A DNA stretch of 64,000 nt from Geomonas silvestris (lineage in GTDB: Bacteria; Desulfobacterota; Desulfuromonadia; Geobacterales; Geobacteraceae): assembly GCF_014193515.1 (NCBI RefSeq), contig NZ_BLXX01000011.1, forward strand, positions 148,084-212,083, written 5' to 3'. Positions 27,289-36,015 of this stretch are shown piece after piece. Position numbers and translations under genes: made by a program. Below the pieces are notes generated by a model. That model did no database searches. It was not told the DNA's origin and worked only from the letters and a program-made list of their open reading frames with translations. How positions within the stretch are numbered: position 1 is the first letter of the stretch; each line of letters starts with the position of its first letter.

Positions 27289-27329
27289 CCAGCCCGCGCA
27301 GTCCCCAGTCGCCGGCCACCCTGCCCCGC

Positions 27330-27668
27330 TCAATACGGCCGCAGCTGCTTCCCCGAGCCGATGTGCCAATGCAGGTGTTTCGAAGACTGGTAGTCGCCCA
27401 GGTTCGTGTAGACGCGGGCCGCGCCGCAGCGGGCCATCAAGTCGCCGGCAAGCGCCTTTGCCGCGCGCATCAGTTCCAGAAGCAGCTCGTTGTCCGCCTC
27501 CTCCAGCGCGATCAGCGACTCCACATGCTTTTTGGGCAGCAGGACGATATGGTGCTCCCATATGGGGTTTGTGTGGTGGAAGGCGAGAACCTGGTCGTTC
27601 TCGTAGCAAACCGGCACCTCGATGGCGCCGGTCAGGATCTTTTCACAGTAGAAGTCACACGACGTCAT
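27330..27668 (-). CDS. HIT family nucleotide hydrolase/transferase
   Basis: A 112-residue histidine-triad protein that cleaves or transfers nucleoside phosphate groups. The triad is HLHWHI with His98, His100 and His102; upstream are the typical NPIWEHHIVLLPKKHVESL and TNLGDYQSSKH stretches. The N-terminal CDFYCEKI resembles the zinc-binding Cys pair of HINT-type members. The start has GGAGAAC upstream. The in vivo substrate cannot be told. Confidence 0.92.
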   Translation of the reverse strand: MTSCDFYCEKILTGAIEVPVCYENDQVLAFHHTNPIWEHHIVLLPKKHVESLIALEEADNELLLELMRAAKALAGDLMARCGAARVYTNLGDYQSSKHLHWHIGSGKQLRPY

Positions 27669-27781
27669 CTTGCAGCGTTCTCCTTTTTTCGGTTAGGTAC
27701 TGCGCTTAGCTGCCGCAGACTATCCCAATCGGCACGACGAGTAAATGGAAACCGCTGCCTCTCCCTCAGGCCACATAAACT

Positions 27782-27811
27782 TTGACTAAAACGGCCGCAA
27801 GATGGTATCGT
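27782..27811 (+). promoter_or_regulatory. Sigma-70 promoter of the GT2 gene
   Basis: TTGACT at 27782-27787 and TATCGT at 27806-27811 with an 18-bp spacer. It would start transcription near 27818, so the in-frame ATG at 27802 would not be in the message. Confidence 0.5.
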
Positions 27812-27849
27812 CTGAGCCACTTTCACCGGTTTCTCGGGCAGGTACGACA

Positions 27850-28626
27850 ATGAGCTCCCCACATCTCTCCGTAGTCATACCCTCCTACAACGAGGAGCTG
27901 CGCCTGCCCCGTTACCTCGACGAGGTATGCCAGTACCTCGAGGGGCGTGGCTGCGCCTACGAAGTGCTGGTCGTCGACGACGGCAGCCAGGACGGCACTG
28001 CGGCCGTAGTGGAAAAAGCCATGTCCCGCTACCGGCACCTGCAGCTGCTGCGTCTTCCCGAAAACCGCGGCAAGGGAGCGGCGGTGCGCGCCGGGATGCT
28101 GCAGACAACGGGGAAGTTGCGGCTTTTTGCCGACGCCGACGGGGCCACGCCCATTGCCGAACTGGAGCGCCTGGAGCTGGCGATAGCCGACGGCGCCGAC
28201 CTGGCCATCGGATCCCGCGCCATCAAGGGAAAAACCACCCGGGTACGCGGGACGCTGCACCGCAAGATCATGGGGACCATCTTCAACGCGGTGGTTCAGG
28301 TGCTGGCCGTTCCCGGCCTCCAAGATACCCAATGCGGCTTCAAGCTCTTCACCGACACTGCCGTACGCCGGACCTTTTCCCTCCAGATGCTGGACGACTT
28401 CGGCTTCGACGTAGAGATCCTCTACCTGGCACGCAAAGGTGGTCTCAGCATCGCCGAGGTTCCGGTTAACTGGGTGGATATCCCGGGAACCAAGGTCGAC
28501 CTGGTGCGCGACTCCCTGCGCATGCTGCGCGACATTCTCGCGGTGCGGGGCAACGACCTGCGCTGCCTGTACCGTGACCGCGAAAAGCCGGCGTTCCCCC
28601 CCAACCTCTCAAGCCACGGAAAGTAA
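27850..28626 (+). CDS. Glycosyltransferase family 2 (dolichyl/polyprenyl-phosphate glucosyltransferase type)
   Basis: A 258-residue GT-A enzyme that likely loads a hexose onto a lipid phosphate carrier. It has LSVVIPSYNEELRLPRYLDE, the nucleotide-binding VLVVDDGSQDGTA, the DXD motif in LRLFADADGATP, and the late DTQCGFKLFTD and DDFGFDVEILYLARKGG typical of DPG-synthase-like proteins. There is no C-terminal membrane region. The start at 27850 is preferred to 27802 because of the promoter position and AGG upstream. The gene shares a divergent promoter region with the HIT gene. Confidence 0.88.
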   Translation: MSSPHLSVVIPSYNEELRLPRYLDEVCQYLEGRGCAYEVLVVDDGSQDGTAAVVEKAMSRYRHLQLLRLPENRGKGAAVRAGMLQTTGKLRLFADADGATPIAELERLELAIADGADLAIGSRAIKGKTTRVRGTLHRKIMGTIFNAVVQVLAVPGLQDTQCGFKLFTDTAVRRTFSLQMLDDFGFDVEILYLARKGGLSIAEVPVNWVDIPGTKVDLVRDSLRMLRDILAVRGNDLRCLYRDREKPAFPPNLSSHGK

Positions 28627-28637
28627 ATCCCCAGCCC

Positions 28638-30098
28638 TTAGCCCTTACTCCCTAGCCCCTGCCTCTCCCCCTGCCTCATCCCTTCGTCTCTAACCGTCAC
28701 CCTGATGGTCGTCCCCCTGCCCGGCGCGGTCTCCAGGCTGAAACGGCCACCCAGCAGTTCCGTCCGCTCGCGCATGATGGTGAGCCCCCAGCCGGAGCCC
28801 GTCGGTTGCGGCAGGTCGCTTTGCGGTTCGAATCCCTTGCCGTCGTCGGTTATGGTGAGACTTACCCCGCCGGCATCGTGCAGCACCACCGTGACCTTCG
28901 AGGCCCCTGAATACTTGGAGGTATTGTTGAGCGCCTCCTGGGTGATCCGGAACAGCGCAGTCTCAAGGGTGCTCCCCAGGCGCGGGAAATCCTCGCCGGC
29001 CAGGACCTCCACCTTGATCCCGGTCCTTTTCTGGTAGCGCATTCCATAGGAGCGGATCGCCTCCACCAACCCCAGGGTGTCGAGCTGGTGGGGGCGCAGC
29101 TCCGCCATCAGGTCCCGGATACTCGTGTTGACGTCCTTGAGGAGCAGTCTCGAATCCTCCAGGATCTGCGGGACGTCCGCAGCGGCCCCCTCCGGCACCC
29201 GCAGCCCCAGGTGACGAAGGTTGAACCCGAGTGCCACCAACAGCTGTCCGACGTGGTCGTGCAGGTCCATGGCGATCGACTTGCGCAGATCCTCCTCCTG
29301 CACGATGAGCCGCTGGGCGTACCGTTTCTGGGTCTGCTCCGCCAACTTGCGCGGCGTGATGTCGCGGATGATCACAAACGAGTGGTTTTCATCGTGCAGG
29401 ATGACCGAGCTCACCTCCGCCTCGAACGTGGTACCGTCGCCGCGCACGCAGGTCAGCTCGCATTGCAGCCTCCCCTCCCGCACGCGTTGGGCCAGCGCCT
29501 CCTGCAGGCTTGGATCGCCCTGGTCCACGACGCCCGCGCGCCCGATGCGACAGAGTTCCTCTTCGGTCCTGCCGAACATGGCGCAGGCTACCGGGTTCGC
29601 CGCAATCACGGTGCCGTCGGGCACCGTCAGGAAGACCGCGTCCATGTTGTTCTCGAACAGGATCCGGTAGCGTGCCTCGCTCTCCAGCAGCTTTGCGGCG
29701 TCGGCCCTGCGCACTTCGGCCACCCTCGCCTGAAGCTCGGCTTCGGCAGCCCGGATGCGCAGATTATGCAGTGTTTTTACGATGAGGCAGATAGCGGTGC
29801 CGCTGATGATGAAGACGAGCAGGCCGACCCGGTCCGAGGCCTGCTGGACCATGAAGAAATGGCCGCGGGGAACCAGTTGGTAGGATATCAGCAACGTGGA
29901 GAGAAAGGTCGCCAGCAGTCCTGCTGTGGCACCTCCATAAAGCGCGGTCAGAGTAACTGCCGGGAAGAAAAACAACAGCGGGAAACGCTCGCCGACGACA
30001 TCCTGCAGTTGGGCCTGTAACATGGCGGCAAGGGCCACCGCGCAGACAGCGGAAAGGGCCTTCCAGAATCTGTTCAACGTGTTTTTCAATACCCCCAT
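28638..30098 (-). CDS. NarL-type sensor histidine kinase with DUF4118-like membrane region and PAS domain
   Basis: A 486-residue kinase. The N-terminus has three to four hydrophobic segments (DUF4118-like, within residues 10-105), then a PAS domain (about 135-250), a HisKA_3 dimerisation region with DLHDHVGQ carrying the phosphorylated His, and a HATPase domain (TQEALNNTSKYS, ITDDGKGFEP, GSGWGLTIMRER). No response regulator gene adjoins it, so its partner is elsewhere. A GTG at 30146 is in frame, but ATG 30098 with GGGGGA upstream is slightly better supported. It converges on the GT2 gene with an 11-bp gap. Confidence 0.87.
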   Translation of the reverse strand: MGVLKNTLNRFWKALSAVCAVALAAMLQAQLQDVVGERFPLLFFFPAVTLTALYGGATAGLLATFLSTLLISYQLVPRGHFFMVQQASDRVGLLVFIISGTAICLIVKTLHNLRIRAAEAELQARVAEVRRADAAKLLESEARYRILFENNMDAVFLTVPDGTVIAANPVACAMFGRTEEELCRIGRAGVVDQGDPSLQEALAQRVREGRLQCELTCVRGDGTTFEAEVSSVILHDENHSFVIIRDITPRKLAEQTQKRYAQRLIVQEEDLRKSIAMDLHDHVGQLLVALGFNLRHLGLRVPEGAAADVPQILEDSRLLLKDVNTSIRDLMAELRPHQLDTLGLVEAIRSYGMRYQKRTGIKVEVLAGEDFPRLGSTLETALFRITQEALNNTSKYSGASKVTVVLHDAGGVSLTITDDGKGFEPQSDLPQPTGSGWGLTIMRERTELLGGRFSLETAPGRGTTIRVTVRDEGMRQGERQGLGSKG

Positions 30099-30452
30099 CC
30101 GTCCCCCAGAACTGACAGTCTGCCTCTTATACTCAAGCTCTCTCACAGCACACCCAGGCGTTCATGAGCTGATAGGATATCAGATTCTGCGATGTTGTCT
30201 TCAGCCCTGTACGAGGTGGAGCTTTACAGTGTGCGGATTTGCCAGGTCCTATACGTTTGAGGCGCCAGGGGAGTAAGTGAGAATGCGGAGCGATCTGACG
30301 GCGGGTCAGCTAGGTACTTTGCGCGGATAACGACAGCGCGTGAAGCTTTGGGCAGGCAAAGGGGGGAAATGGCGAGGTGGCAAAACCGAGGCGGCGCGGG
30401 CTCCGGATGACGAGGCACATCCCGGCTCCCTGCACCGCCACGGCGGCTGCGG
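30099..30452. other. Intergenic region without a convincing gene
   Basis: This gap lies between a kinase start and a lipoprotein end, both minus-strand. It has a CTGATA-GGA-TATCAG palindrome at 30169-30183 that could be an operator; otherwise nothing is clear. Confidence 0.4.
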
Positions 30453-30878
30453 CTACGGGGTTTGCGTCGACTCCCAGGGGGAACCGTCGGCCTTGGTGAG
30501 CAGGACCGACTTGGCGATATCGTCCATGCCGTAGCTCACCACCGCACGCCCGGGGGTACCCTGCCCAAGGCCAAGCTCCATCGGCCAGAACACCAGCTCG
30601 GCCAGGCCGATCGTGAAAAGGTCGCCCGCGATGTAGACGACGATCCTCGCCTTGGTCCCTTCGGGGCTGCCGTTGACGAACTCATAGAGATCGGTCTTGG
30701 TGTTTTCCTTGATCTCCGACAGCTTCGGAACCCCCAGGGTTCCCACGATGGTCATGCGGCTCGAACCGTTTTTCACGTTCTCCAGCGCAATCGGAGCCGG
30801 CGCGGTTGCCGCCTTGTAGATCGAGCAGCCCTGCAGAGCAAAAGCCAAAACCAAAAGAAGATACAGCACACGCTTCAT
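30453..30878 (-). CDS. BamE/SmpA-like lipoprotein
   Basis: A 141-residue predicted lipoprotein. The signal is MKRVLYLLLVLAFALQGC with a lipobox cysteine at residue 18. The following ENVKNGSSRMTIVGTLGVPK matches the start of the BamE/OmlA fold, where a helix is followed by the G.P turn. A hydrophobic middle (IAGDLFTIGLAELVFWPMEL) is notable and may be a membrane-contact region. The ATG at 30878 is preferred because the signal peptide begins there and GGAGGG lies nine bases upstream. The role is unknown. Confidence 0.75.
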   Translation of the reverse strand: MKRVLYLLLVLAFALQGCSIYKAATAPAPIALENVKNGSSRMTIVGTLGVPKLSEIKENTKTDLYEFVNGSPEGTKARIVVYIAGDLFTIGLAELVFWPMELGLGQGTPGRAVVSYGMDDIAKSVLLTKADGSPWESTQTP

Positions 30879-31353
30879 AGATACATCCCTCCAATTGTAG
30901 TAATTACACAACAACAGTATCTTCTCGACATCCCGGCCCGGCCTTCAGCTACTGGAGCCTGCGAGATAGCCCGAGCCAGGGTTATAAACTTTCGACGCAC
31001 ACTTCAAGCGGCATCCGCCGCCGTGAAAGATCCTGTCGCACCGCTCCCACACCTGGCACGACCCGAGCGAATATAGGAGATGTCACACCGAAAGTAAATT
31101 AAAAAAGGCTGAGTGTACCATCCGCTTCAGGAGGAACAGGGGGATTTGCCCGAAAGGCCGGCACCGCGTGCTTCAGTCAGACCTGCACCGGTCCTCACCC
31201 GGTCCAAGTTCCCCGCCAGCCTCCGCCGGGGGCCTCGAACGCAGGGAAGATGTTCACGGTAGTTTTGGCGGCCTTTTATGCTATGATGTCCCCTTCTGTG
31301 CGTGCCGGCCCTGGAAATTGCCGGCTGCCCATCAACTTTTCGAAGGACGGACC
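30879..31353. other. Divergent intergenic region
   Basis: No supported gene in about 475 bp. It contains the SlyD-like gene's extended -10 element near its 3' end, and an AT-rich stretch near 31070-31110. Promoter signals for the lipoprotein are not distinct. Confidence 0.4.
31279..31287 (+). promoter_or_regulatory. Extended -10 element of the SlyD-like gene
   Basis: TGCTATGAT is a perfect extended -10 match (TGn plus TATGAT) 66 bp upstream of the start. No good -35 is present, as is usual for extended -10 promoters. Confidence 0.45.
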
Positions 31354-31830
31354 ATGAGCACGATCACGAACAATACAGTCGTTACTCTCAGCTACACCGT
31401 TGCCGATACCGACGGCAACCTGATCAAGGCGGACGACGAGCAGCTTCAGTACCTGCATGGCGGCTACGGCGGCATCTTCGCGCCGGTTGAGGCGGCCCTC
31501 GAGGGGCAGAGCGTCGGCTATTCCGCCACGGTAAAACTGCAGCCCGCAGAAGCCTTCGGCGAATACGACCCCGAACTGGTGGACATGGTCCCCGTCGAGC
31601 AGCTCCCGCAACCCCTGGAGGTCGGCATGCAGCTGGAGGGAAGCCTCCCCGACGACAGCGACGCACCGCCCGCCTATGCGACGGTGACCGACATCGCCGA
31701 AGGCAAGGCAGTCCTCGACGCCAATCACCCGTTGGCGGGCATGGCGCTCGTCTTCGACTGCACGGTGGTAGCGATCCGCGAGGCCACCCAAGAGGAGCTC
31801 GCCTCGATTAAGGAGAGACGCAGGGGATAA
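31354..31830 (+). CDS. FKBP-type peptidyl-prolyl isomerase, SlyD-like
   Basis: A 158-residue cytoplasmic prolyl isomerase/chaperone. The FKBP part is VVTLSYTVADTDGNLIKADD with LHGGYGGIFAPVEAALEGQSVG, and the inserted-flap region PAEAFGEYDPELVDMVPVEQLP is the SlyD signature. The return strand is DANHPLAGMALVFDCTVVAIREAT. The histidine-rich metal tail of enterobacterial SlyD is absent. AAGGACGG precedes the ATG; a longer open frame upstream lacks family features. Confidence 0.93.
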   Translation: MSTITNNTVVTLSYTVADTDGNLIKADDEQLQYLHGGYGGIFAPVEAALEGQSVGYSATVKLQPAEAFGEYDPELVDMVPVEQLPQPLEVGMQLEGSLPDDSDAPPAYATVTDIAEGKAVLDANHPLAGMALVFDCTVVAIREATQEELASIKERRRG

Positions 31831-31871
31831 GCAGTTGACGATCGACGATTGACAGCGAAAAGCAGAACGCA

Positions 31872-31901
31872 CGAGGGCCGGTCATTTATGACCGGCCCTC
31901 G
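31872..31901. terminator. Strong hairpin between convergent genes
   Basis: A perfect 14-bp inverted repeat with a TT loop (CGAGGGCCGGTCAT / ATGACCGGCCCTCG). It lacks a long T tract on the plus strand but probably ends transcription of both convergent genes. Confidence 0.7.
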
Positions 31902-31934
31902 CTTGGTTTCCAACGGTGGCATTTTTTTGTTTGC

Positions 31935-32573
31935 CTACTCGATCCCGAGTCTCTCTTTGATCTCCCTGGCCGAAGCGCTGGTGGCATAGACCGCGGTGCC
32001 GACGTCGAAGAGTTTCGACTGCCTGAGGCCTCCCACCACGACAGGATCGAGCCCCGCTTTCTGTGCCAGCTCTACGGCCACGTCAATGGCTTCAGGGTCG
32101 TCGCTTGCGATAGGGATGCCGATCCTCTCGCCCTTCTTGTTGACACCCTTTTTGAGATCTTCGAAGTAGACCGAGTTGAACGCCCTCACGATCCTCGCCT
32201 CGGGCAGCAGGCGGGAGACCACCGTCCCCATGCCGCCCGAGTCCTGCCGCGCCTCGATCGCCATCACCCCGTCCCGCTCCGGGTAGGGGTTCGAGGTATC
32301 GATGACGATTTTTCCCTTCAGGGCCTGCTTCGTCTCCCGCTCCAACTCGCGGTAGCTCATAAGCGGAATGGAGAGGATGACCACGTCGCCGAAGGCGATG
32401 GCCTCGTCCACCGTCCCCGTGCGGGCGCTCGCTCCCGCCTCTGCGACCAGTCCCTGCAGCGCTTCGGGGTGCCTCGAGCTGAAGAAGATCTCGTAGCCCG
32501 CCTTGCCGAGCAGAATCCCCAGGTTGCCCCCGATATGACCAGATCCGACGATGCCGATTCTTGTTACCTTCAT
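31935..32573 (-). CDS. NADPH-dependent F420 reductase-like (FNO superfamily) oxidoreductase
   Basis: A 212-residue Rossmann protein. The N-terminus has RIGIVGSGHIGGNLG and the strand-2 FFSSRHPEAL, which suits NADPH recognition through SR. VVILSIPLMSY and KIVIDTSNPYPERDG follow, then IVRAFNSVYFEDL, all typical of the F420-reductase-like family, many members of which do not use F420. The start at 32573 is preferred because GGAGGAG precedes it and the fold begins there; the longer upstream frame is not protein-like. Confidence 0.85.
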   Translation of the reverse strand: MKVTRIGIVGSGHIGGNLGILLGKAGYEIFFSSRHPEALQGLVAEAGASARTGTVDEAIAFGDVVILSIPLMSYRELERETKQALKGKIVIDTSNPYPERDGVMAIEARQDSGGMGTVVSRLLPEARIVRAFNSVYFEDLKKGVNKKGERIGIPIASDDPEAIDVAVELAQKAGLDPVVVGGLRQSKLFDVGTAVYATSASAREIKERLGIE

Positions 32574-32719
32574 CTTCGTCTCCTCCACGACTGTTCCGGT
32601 TACGGTGCCCATGCTGCTTAGTTCATCGTAATACAACTCATGGGGCGAGGAAAGGGGACCAAGCATCGAGGGGTAGAAAACGGGCAGGGATCTTCAAGGT
32701 GCCCTAACCGTACCTCCAC

Positions 32720-32747
32720 TTGCCAGATTAAATTAGAACTCTACAAT
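32720..32747 (+). promoter_or_regulatory. Sigma-70 promoter of the AT-rich membrane gene
   Basis: TTGCCA at 32720-32725 and TACAAT at 32742-32747 with a 16-bp spacer, 35 bp ahead of the ATG. Confidence 0.5.
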
Positions 32748-32782
32748 CTTATGCGCAGCGATGATGAGTTTTGGAGGTAACC

Positions 32783-34297
32783 ATGGACTTGGCGGAGTTG
32801 CGGACGATTCTCAGCGCAGCCTTCATTGTCTTCGGCGCCACGGTCTTTTACATTGCGTCGCTCGTATCGGGGCACAACATCTACAAAGATCTTGAATATA
32901 AAATCGCTATCCTCCTAACGATTATCATTGGTTTCATACTATTTATCTTTTCGCCGCTCTGCTTTGTGATCCTTTTCCCAGAGCTATTCTGCCTTGACCG
33001 AAATCTCAGCCTCAGCCCGACGAACGCCATTGATAACCTTTGCTGTCCATCCAGCTACCTACTGCGGACGATCAACGCCATTCACGACCTTATCTTAGGG
33101 CACTTGTTCTGGTCCTTCTTACTTACGGCTACGGGTCTTGGCCTGGTTTTCGGCTGTCTGTCAGCGATAAAGGCACGTACAAGCTTTCTCCACTGGATCA
33201 GATCAAAGACAGGGCTTAAATACCCCATTTACACCTATGGCCTTACCTGGGATCACCTGCTGATGAGGGTCAAAAGCCATGGGAGGATCAAACTTAAAGC
33301 AGGGGAGGACATAATAGACGGGGAACTGCTTGTTTCTTCGATAAAGGAGGAGCAGAAGCAGGTAATACTCAGGAACTATCGCAAAATATCCCCAGACTCC
33401 CCCTCCGGGCATCATCCTTCAGATGGAGAAATTCTGGTTACTGAATTTGCACAAATCAAGGAGATCCGCGTCCCTTCCGAATCGTTCAATCTCCATTACG
33501 ACATGTTCAGCCACTCGACCCAGGCGTTATACCTTGCCTGTGCCGCTCTTGGGCTCACTATGCTTGCCGGTGGGTTCAAAATAACGGCATCGTTCTTGGC
33601 GCAAAATTTTGAGAGGCTCAGTACCTTCTATGTCTGGGGTACCTTCCTATTGTTGGTCATCGCTGTCGCTGCGACAGCAATTTCCGTAATGTTGTCGAGA
33701 ATCGATTTTAAACGTAACAGAACTGCCTTTTATCTAACACCATTCGTATCAGGCAGCATTTTATTGAACGTTGCATTAATTTCCATAGGAACTGTGGAGA
33801 CTATTCTAACTTTAATCAATACACCTGTTAATTTTAGTTATATTTCTTATTCGCTTTTATTCTCAGGAGTCACAATAACTGCAATTATTTGGCATACAAG
33901 TCGGACAAAGATGGGAATTATTGAAAAATTCCTGAATATCGTTTCCGACAGCACTATTCATAGTGATATGGTCACGGAATTATTCCACCAGATCTATCTT
34001 CGTTTAGACTTGATCAACCTGAATCAAACCCAGCAATGGGCTACTGCTCTCTTAGCTGGCAGTGACAATGGGGAACCGTACCGCACGATTCTCGATGTGA
34101 GGATGTACCCTGAGCGTCTGGCAGCCTGCGTCGATGCGTGTCGGGGCCAATTACCCAACTTTTTTCGCAGGATCGGCGATCTCATCATAGATGAAGATTT
34201 CAAAGGTGATGAGATCAATATTCTCCTACTTCTCAACAACTACCTCGCGAAAACTTCCAAACGGAAAGACTTTCCTATCCTACCTCCCCCACCCTAG
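32783..34297 (+). CDS. Multi-pass membrane protein of unknown family, AT-rich
   Basis: A 504-residue protein with about eight hydrophobic segments in two groups: three before residue 145 (starting FIVFGATVFYIASLVSG) and further ones between about 250 and 380. Between them is a soluble stretch containing YPIYTYGLTWDHLLMRVKSH and then GEDIIDGELLVSSIKEEQKQ, which has the W-D and beta-strand pattern of DUF6338-like proteins; this is only a weak impression. The C-terminal about 120 residues are soluble. Codons and base composition are clearly richer in A/T than neighbours, suggesting acquisition by transfer. GGAGGT precedes the ATG. Confidence 0.7.
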   Translation: MDLAELRTILSAAFIVFGATVFYIASLVSGHNIYKDLEYKIAILLTIIIGFILFIFSPLCFVILFPELFCLDRNLSLSPTNAIDNLCCPSSYLLRTINAIHDLILGHLFWSFLLTATGLGLVFGCLSAIKARTSFLHWIRSKTGLKYPIYTYGLTWDHLLMRVKSHGRIKLKAGEDIIDGELLVSSIKEEQKQVILRNYRKISPDSPSGHHPSDGEILVTEFAQIKEIRVPSESFNLHYDMFSHSTQALYLACAALGLTMLAGGFKITASFLAQNFERLSTFYVWGTFLLLVIAVAATAISVMLSRIDFKRNRTAFYLTPFVSGSILLNVALISIGTVETILTLINTPVNFSYISYSLLFSGVTITAIIWHTSRTKMGIIEKFLNIVSDSTIHSDMVTELFHQIYLRLDLINLNQTQQWATALLAGSDNGEPYRTILDVRMYPERLAACVDACRGQLPNFFRRIGDLIIDEDFKGDEINILLLLNNYLAKTSKRKDFPILPPPP

Positions 34298-34307
34298 GAC
34301 TCGAACG

Positions 34308-34751
34308 TCAGGGGATATCCGCCTCGACGAGTTGCGCCAAAAGCGTGAGCGACTCCTGCCAGCCGAGATAGCACCCTTCCACCGGGATCGCCTCGGGTAT
34401 CCCTTCCTGCACGATGCTGAGTTCCGTCCCGCAGGAGACCTTGCGCAGGGAAACCGTCACCACCATCTCTCCGGGGAGATTCGGGTCGTCGAAGCGGTCC
34501 GTGTGCCGGATCTTCTCGTTGGGGACCAGTTCCAGGTAACTGCCGCCGAAGAAGTGGCTTTGGCCGGTACTGAAGTTGGTGAAAGACATGCGGTAGTCGC
34601 CGTCCACCCGGGCATCCAGGTGGTGCACCTTGCCGGTAAAGCCGTGCGGCGGAAGCCATTTAGCCATGGCGTCGGCATCGAGAAAAGCGCGGTAAACCTT
34701 CTCGGGCTTGGCCCGAAGTACCCGGTGCAGCGTGACACTGTTCGTGGACAT
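34308..34751 (-). CDS. SRPBCC/START-like (AHSA1-type) protein
   Basis: A 147-residue helix-grip protein that binds a hydrophobic ligand or acts as an Hsp90-cochaperone-like fold. Landmarks are RAKPEKVYRAFLDADAMAKW, the GGSYLELVPNEKIRHTDRF turn and LGWQESLTLLAQLVE at the C-terminal helix. GAGGAAACG precedes the ATG. It converges on the AT-rich membrane gene with a 10-bp gap. The ligand is unknown. Confidence 0.9.
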   Translation of the reverse strand: MSTNSVTLHRVLRAKPEKVYRAFLDADAMAKWLPPHGFTGKVHHLDARVDGDYRMSFTNFSTGQSHFFGGSYLELVPNEKIRHTDRFDDPNLPGEMVVTVSLRKVSCGTELSIVQEGIPEAIPVEGCYLGWQESLTLLAQLVEADIP

Positions 34752-34883
34752 GATCGTTTCCTCCTTCAGACTGAAGTTACCGAGACGGAGACAGCTTTAC
34801 CTCTTCTGGGATTATACCAGCGCCGGAAGGTTCACTACGAGGAGGAAAAACACCGAGGCGAGAGGAAAGGGCTCTGCCCCAAC

Positions 34884-34912
34884 GAGAAAAGCCCCGGCAA
34901 CCAGGGCTTTTC
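34884..34912 (-). terminator. Intrinsic terminator of the lipoprotein operon
   Basis: GAAAAGCCC pairs with GGGCTTTTC, with flanking A/T runs, just after the DUF799-type gene's stop codon. Confidence 0.75.
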
Positions 34913-34940
34913 TTGTGTCTTTCAACATTTGCGGAAGGCT

Positions 34941-35642
34941 TTACTTCTTCGCAGCGGCCTTCTCGTCGAACTTCGCGTTTTTCTCAAAGACCACCAAGGC
35001 ACCCTGGTCCTTGCCGTGCTCCGGGTGGTATTTTCCGAAGGGAACGGTGTTGAGCGAGATGAAGTTCAGCTGGTTCGCTACCGGAACGTAATCCTGCATC
35101 GCGGTCTTCACCGCCGTGGCGACGGCCTGGACGATGAGCCCAGCGATCCCTCCGCCTGAATTCTGCCCGGCCGTACTCACCTGCAAGACGTTCCGGTACT
35201 GCCAGAGAGTCTCCCCGCTCGTAGTCGATTTCAACACGTAGGTGATCCCCACGGTGACATGCCCGCCGATCACGTAGTAGCTGGTGTCCCACTGGTCGAT
35301 GGTGATGTACATGACCCCGTCGGCGCCGAAGTACTGCTTGAATTTGCTCGGGGGAACGTTGAGCAGCATTTCGGACGAACTGATCCCCTCGGACTTCAGG
35401 ATGTCCGAGATAGCCATCGCCGGGTACGAGTAGAATCCGACCGCGCCAAGTGCCGGTGTAAGGGTCGTGGTGAGGCAGTCGGAGGCATCGGCGGCCGTCG
35501 TATTGTTGATAGGGGGCAGCACCAGCACCGTCACCGGCATGTTCTGGTACATGTTGGGGAAGGCTTCCGCCTTGGTAATTTTCTTCGGTACGCAACCTGA
35601 CAGTACGCCCGCCACAAGCACCAACGCGATTAAATGTCTCAC
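34941..35642 (-). CDS. DUF799 (GNA1162-type) lipoprotein
   Basis: A 233-residue lipoprotein, last of a four-gene operon. The signal is MRHLIALVLVAGVLSGC with the lipobox at LSGC. The mature part begins near KAEAFPNMYQNMPVTVLVLPPINNTT, the signature of the DUF799 family that includes meningococcal GNA1162, with GADGVMYITIDQWDTSYYVI later; the fold resembles the TolB-N/CsgG type. The start is GTG with GGAGGAG upstream. It lies 13 bp after the DUF4810 gene. The same CsgG/DUF4810/DUF799 trio is known from other Proteobacteria. Confidence 0.88.
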   Translation of the reverse strand: MRHLIALVLVAGVLSGCVPKKITKAEAFPNMYQNMPVTVLVLPPINNTTAADASDCLTTTLTPALGAVGFYSYPAMAISDILKSEGISSSEMLLNVPPSKFKQYFGADGVMYITIDQWDTSYYVIGGHVTVGITYVLKSTTSGETLWQYRNVLQVSTAGQNSGGGIAGLIVQAVATAVKTAMQDYVPVANQLNFISLNTVPFGKYHPEHGKDQGALVVFEKNAKFDEKAAAKK

Positions 35643-35655
35643 GGTTCTCCTCCGC

Positions 35656-36015
35656 TTATTTTACAGTTTTGCTGTTGGTCTTGTTGATCATGTAGTCGAC
35701 GAAAACGGCGGACTCGGGGTACAACTCCCGCTCCTGCTTGTACTTGGCCACAGCCTCGGCGTTTTTCCCGGTAACGGTGAGCAAGTAGCCGTAGTCCGCA
35801 TAGATTCCCGGCGGCACTCTGCCACTGGAACTTTTGTCCTTCGAGTTCGCAATGATGTCGTCCAGCGCTTCGAACCTCTGTTTCATGGTCTGCTCATTGG
35901 GCTCGCGAACATACTCGAGCTGCGTCTTGGTGTAGTCGCCGTAGTAGTAGACGGGTTTTGTGGCACACCCGGCAAGGGTGAGCGCCGCCAGGGCCAGGGC
36001 AAGGGATCTTGTCAC
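35656..36015 (-). CDS. DUF4810 lipoprotein
   Basis: A 119-residue lipoprotein (MTRSLALALAALTLAGC, lipobox LAGC). The mature N-terminus KPVYYYGDYTKTQLEYVREP and the helical IYADYGYLLTVTGKNAEAVAKY are typical of DUF4810 proteins, which look TPR-like. The start is GTG, overlapping the stop of the upstream gene as GTGA, with GGAGGT ten bases upstream. It probably acts with the CsgG- and DUF799-type neighbours at the outer membrane. Confidence 0.87.
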   Translation of the reverse strand: MTRSLALALAALTLAGCATKPVYYYGDYTKTQLEYVREPNEQTMKQRFEALDDIIANSKDKSSSGRVPPGIYADYGYLLTVTGKNAEAVAKYKQERELYPESAVFVDYMINKTNSKTVK

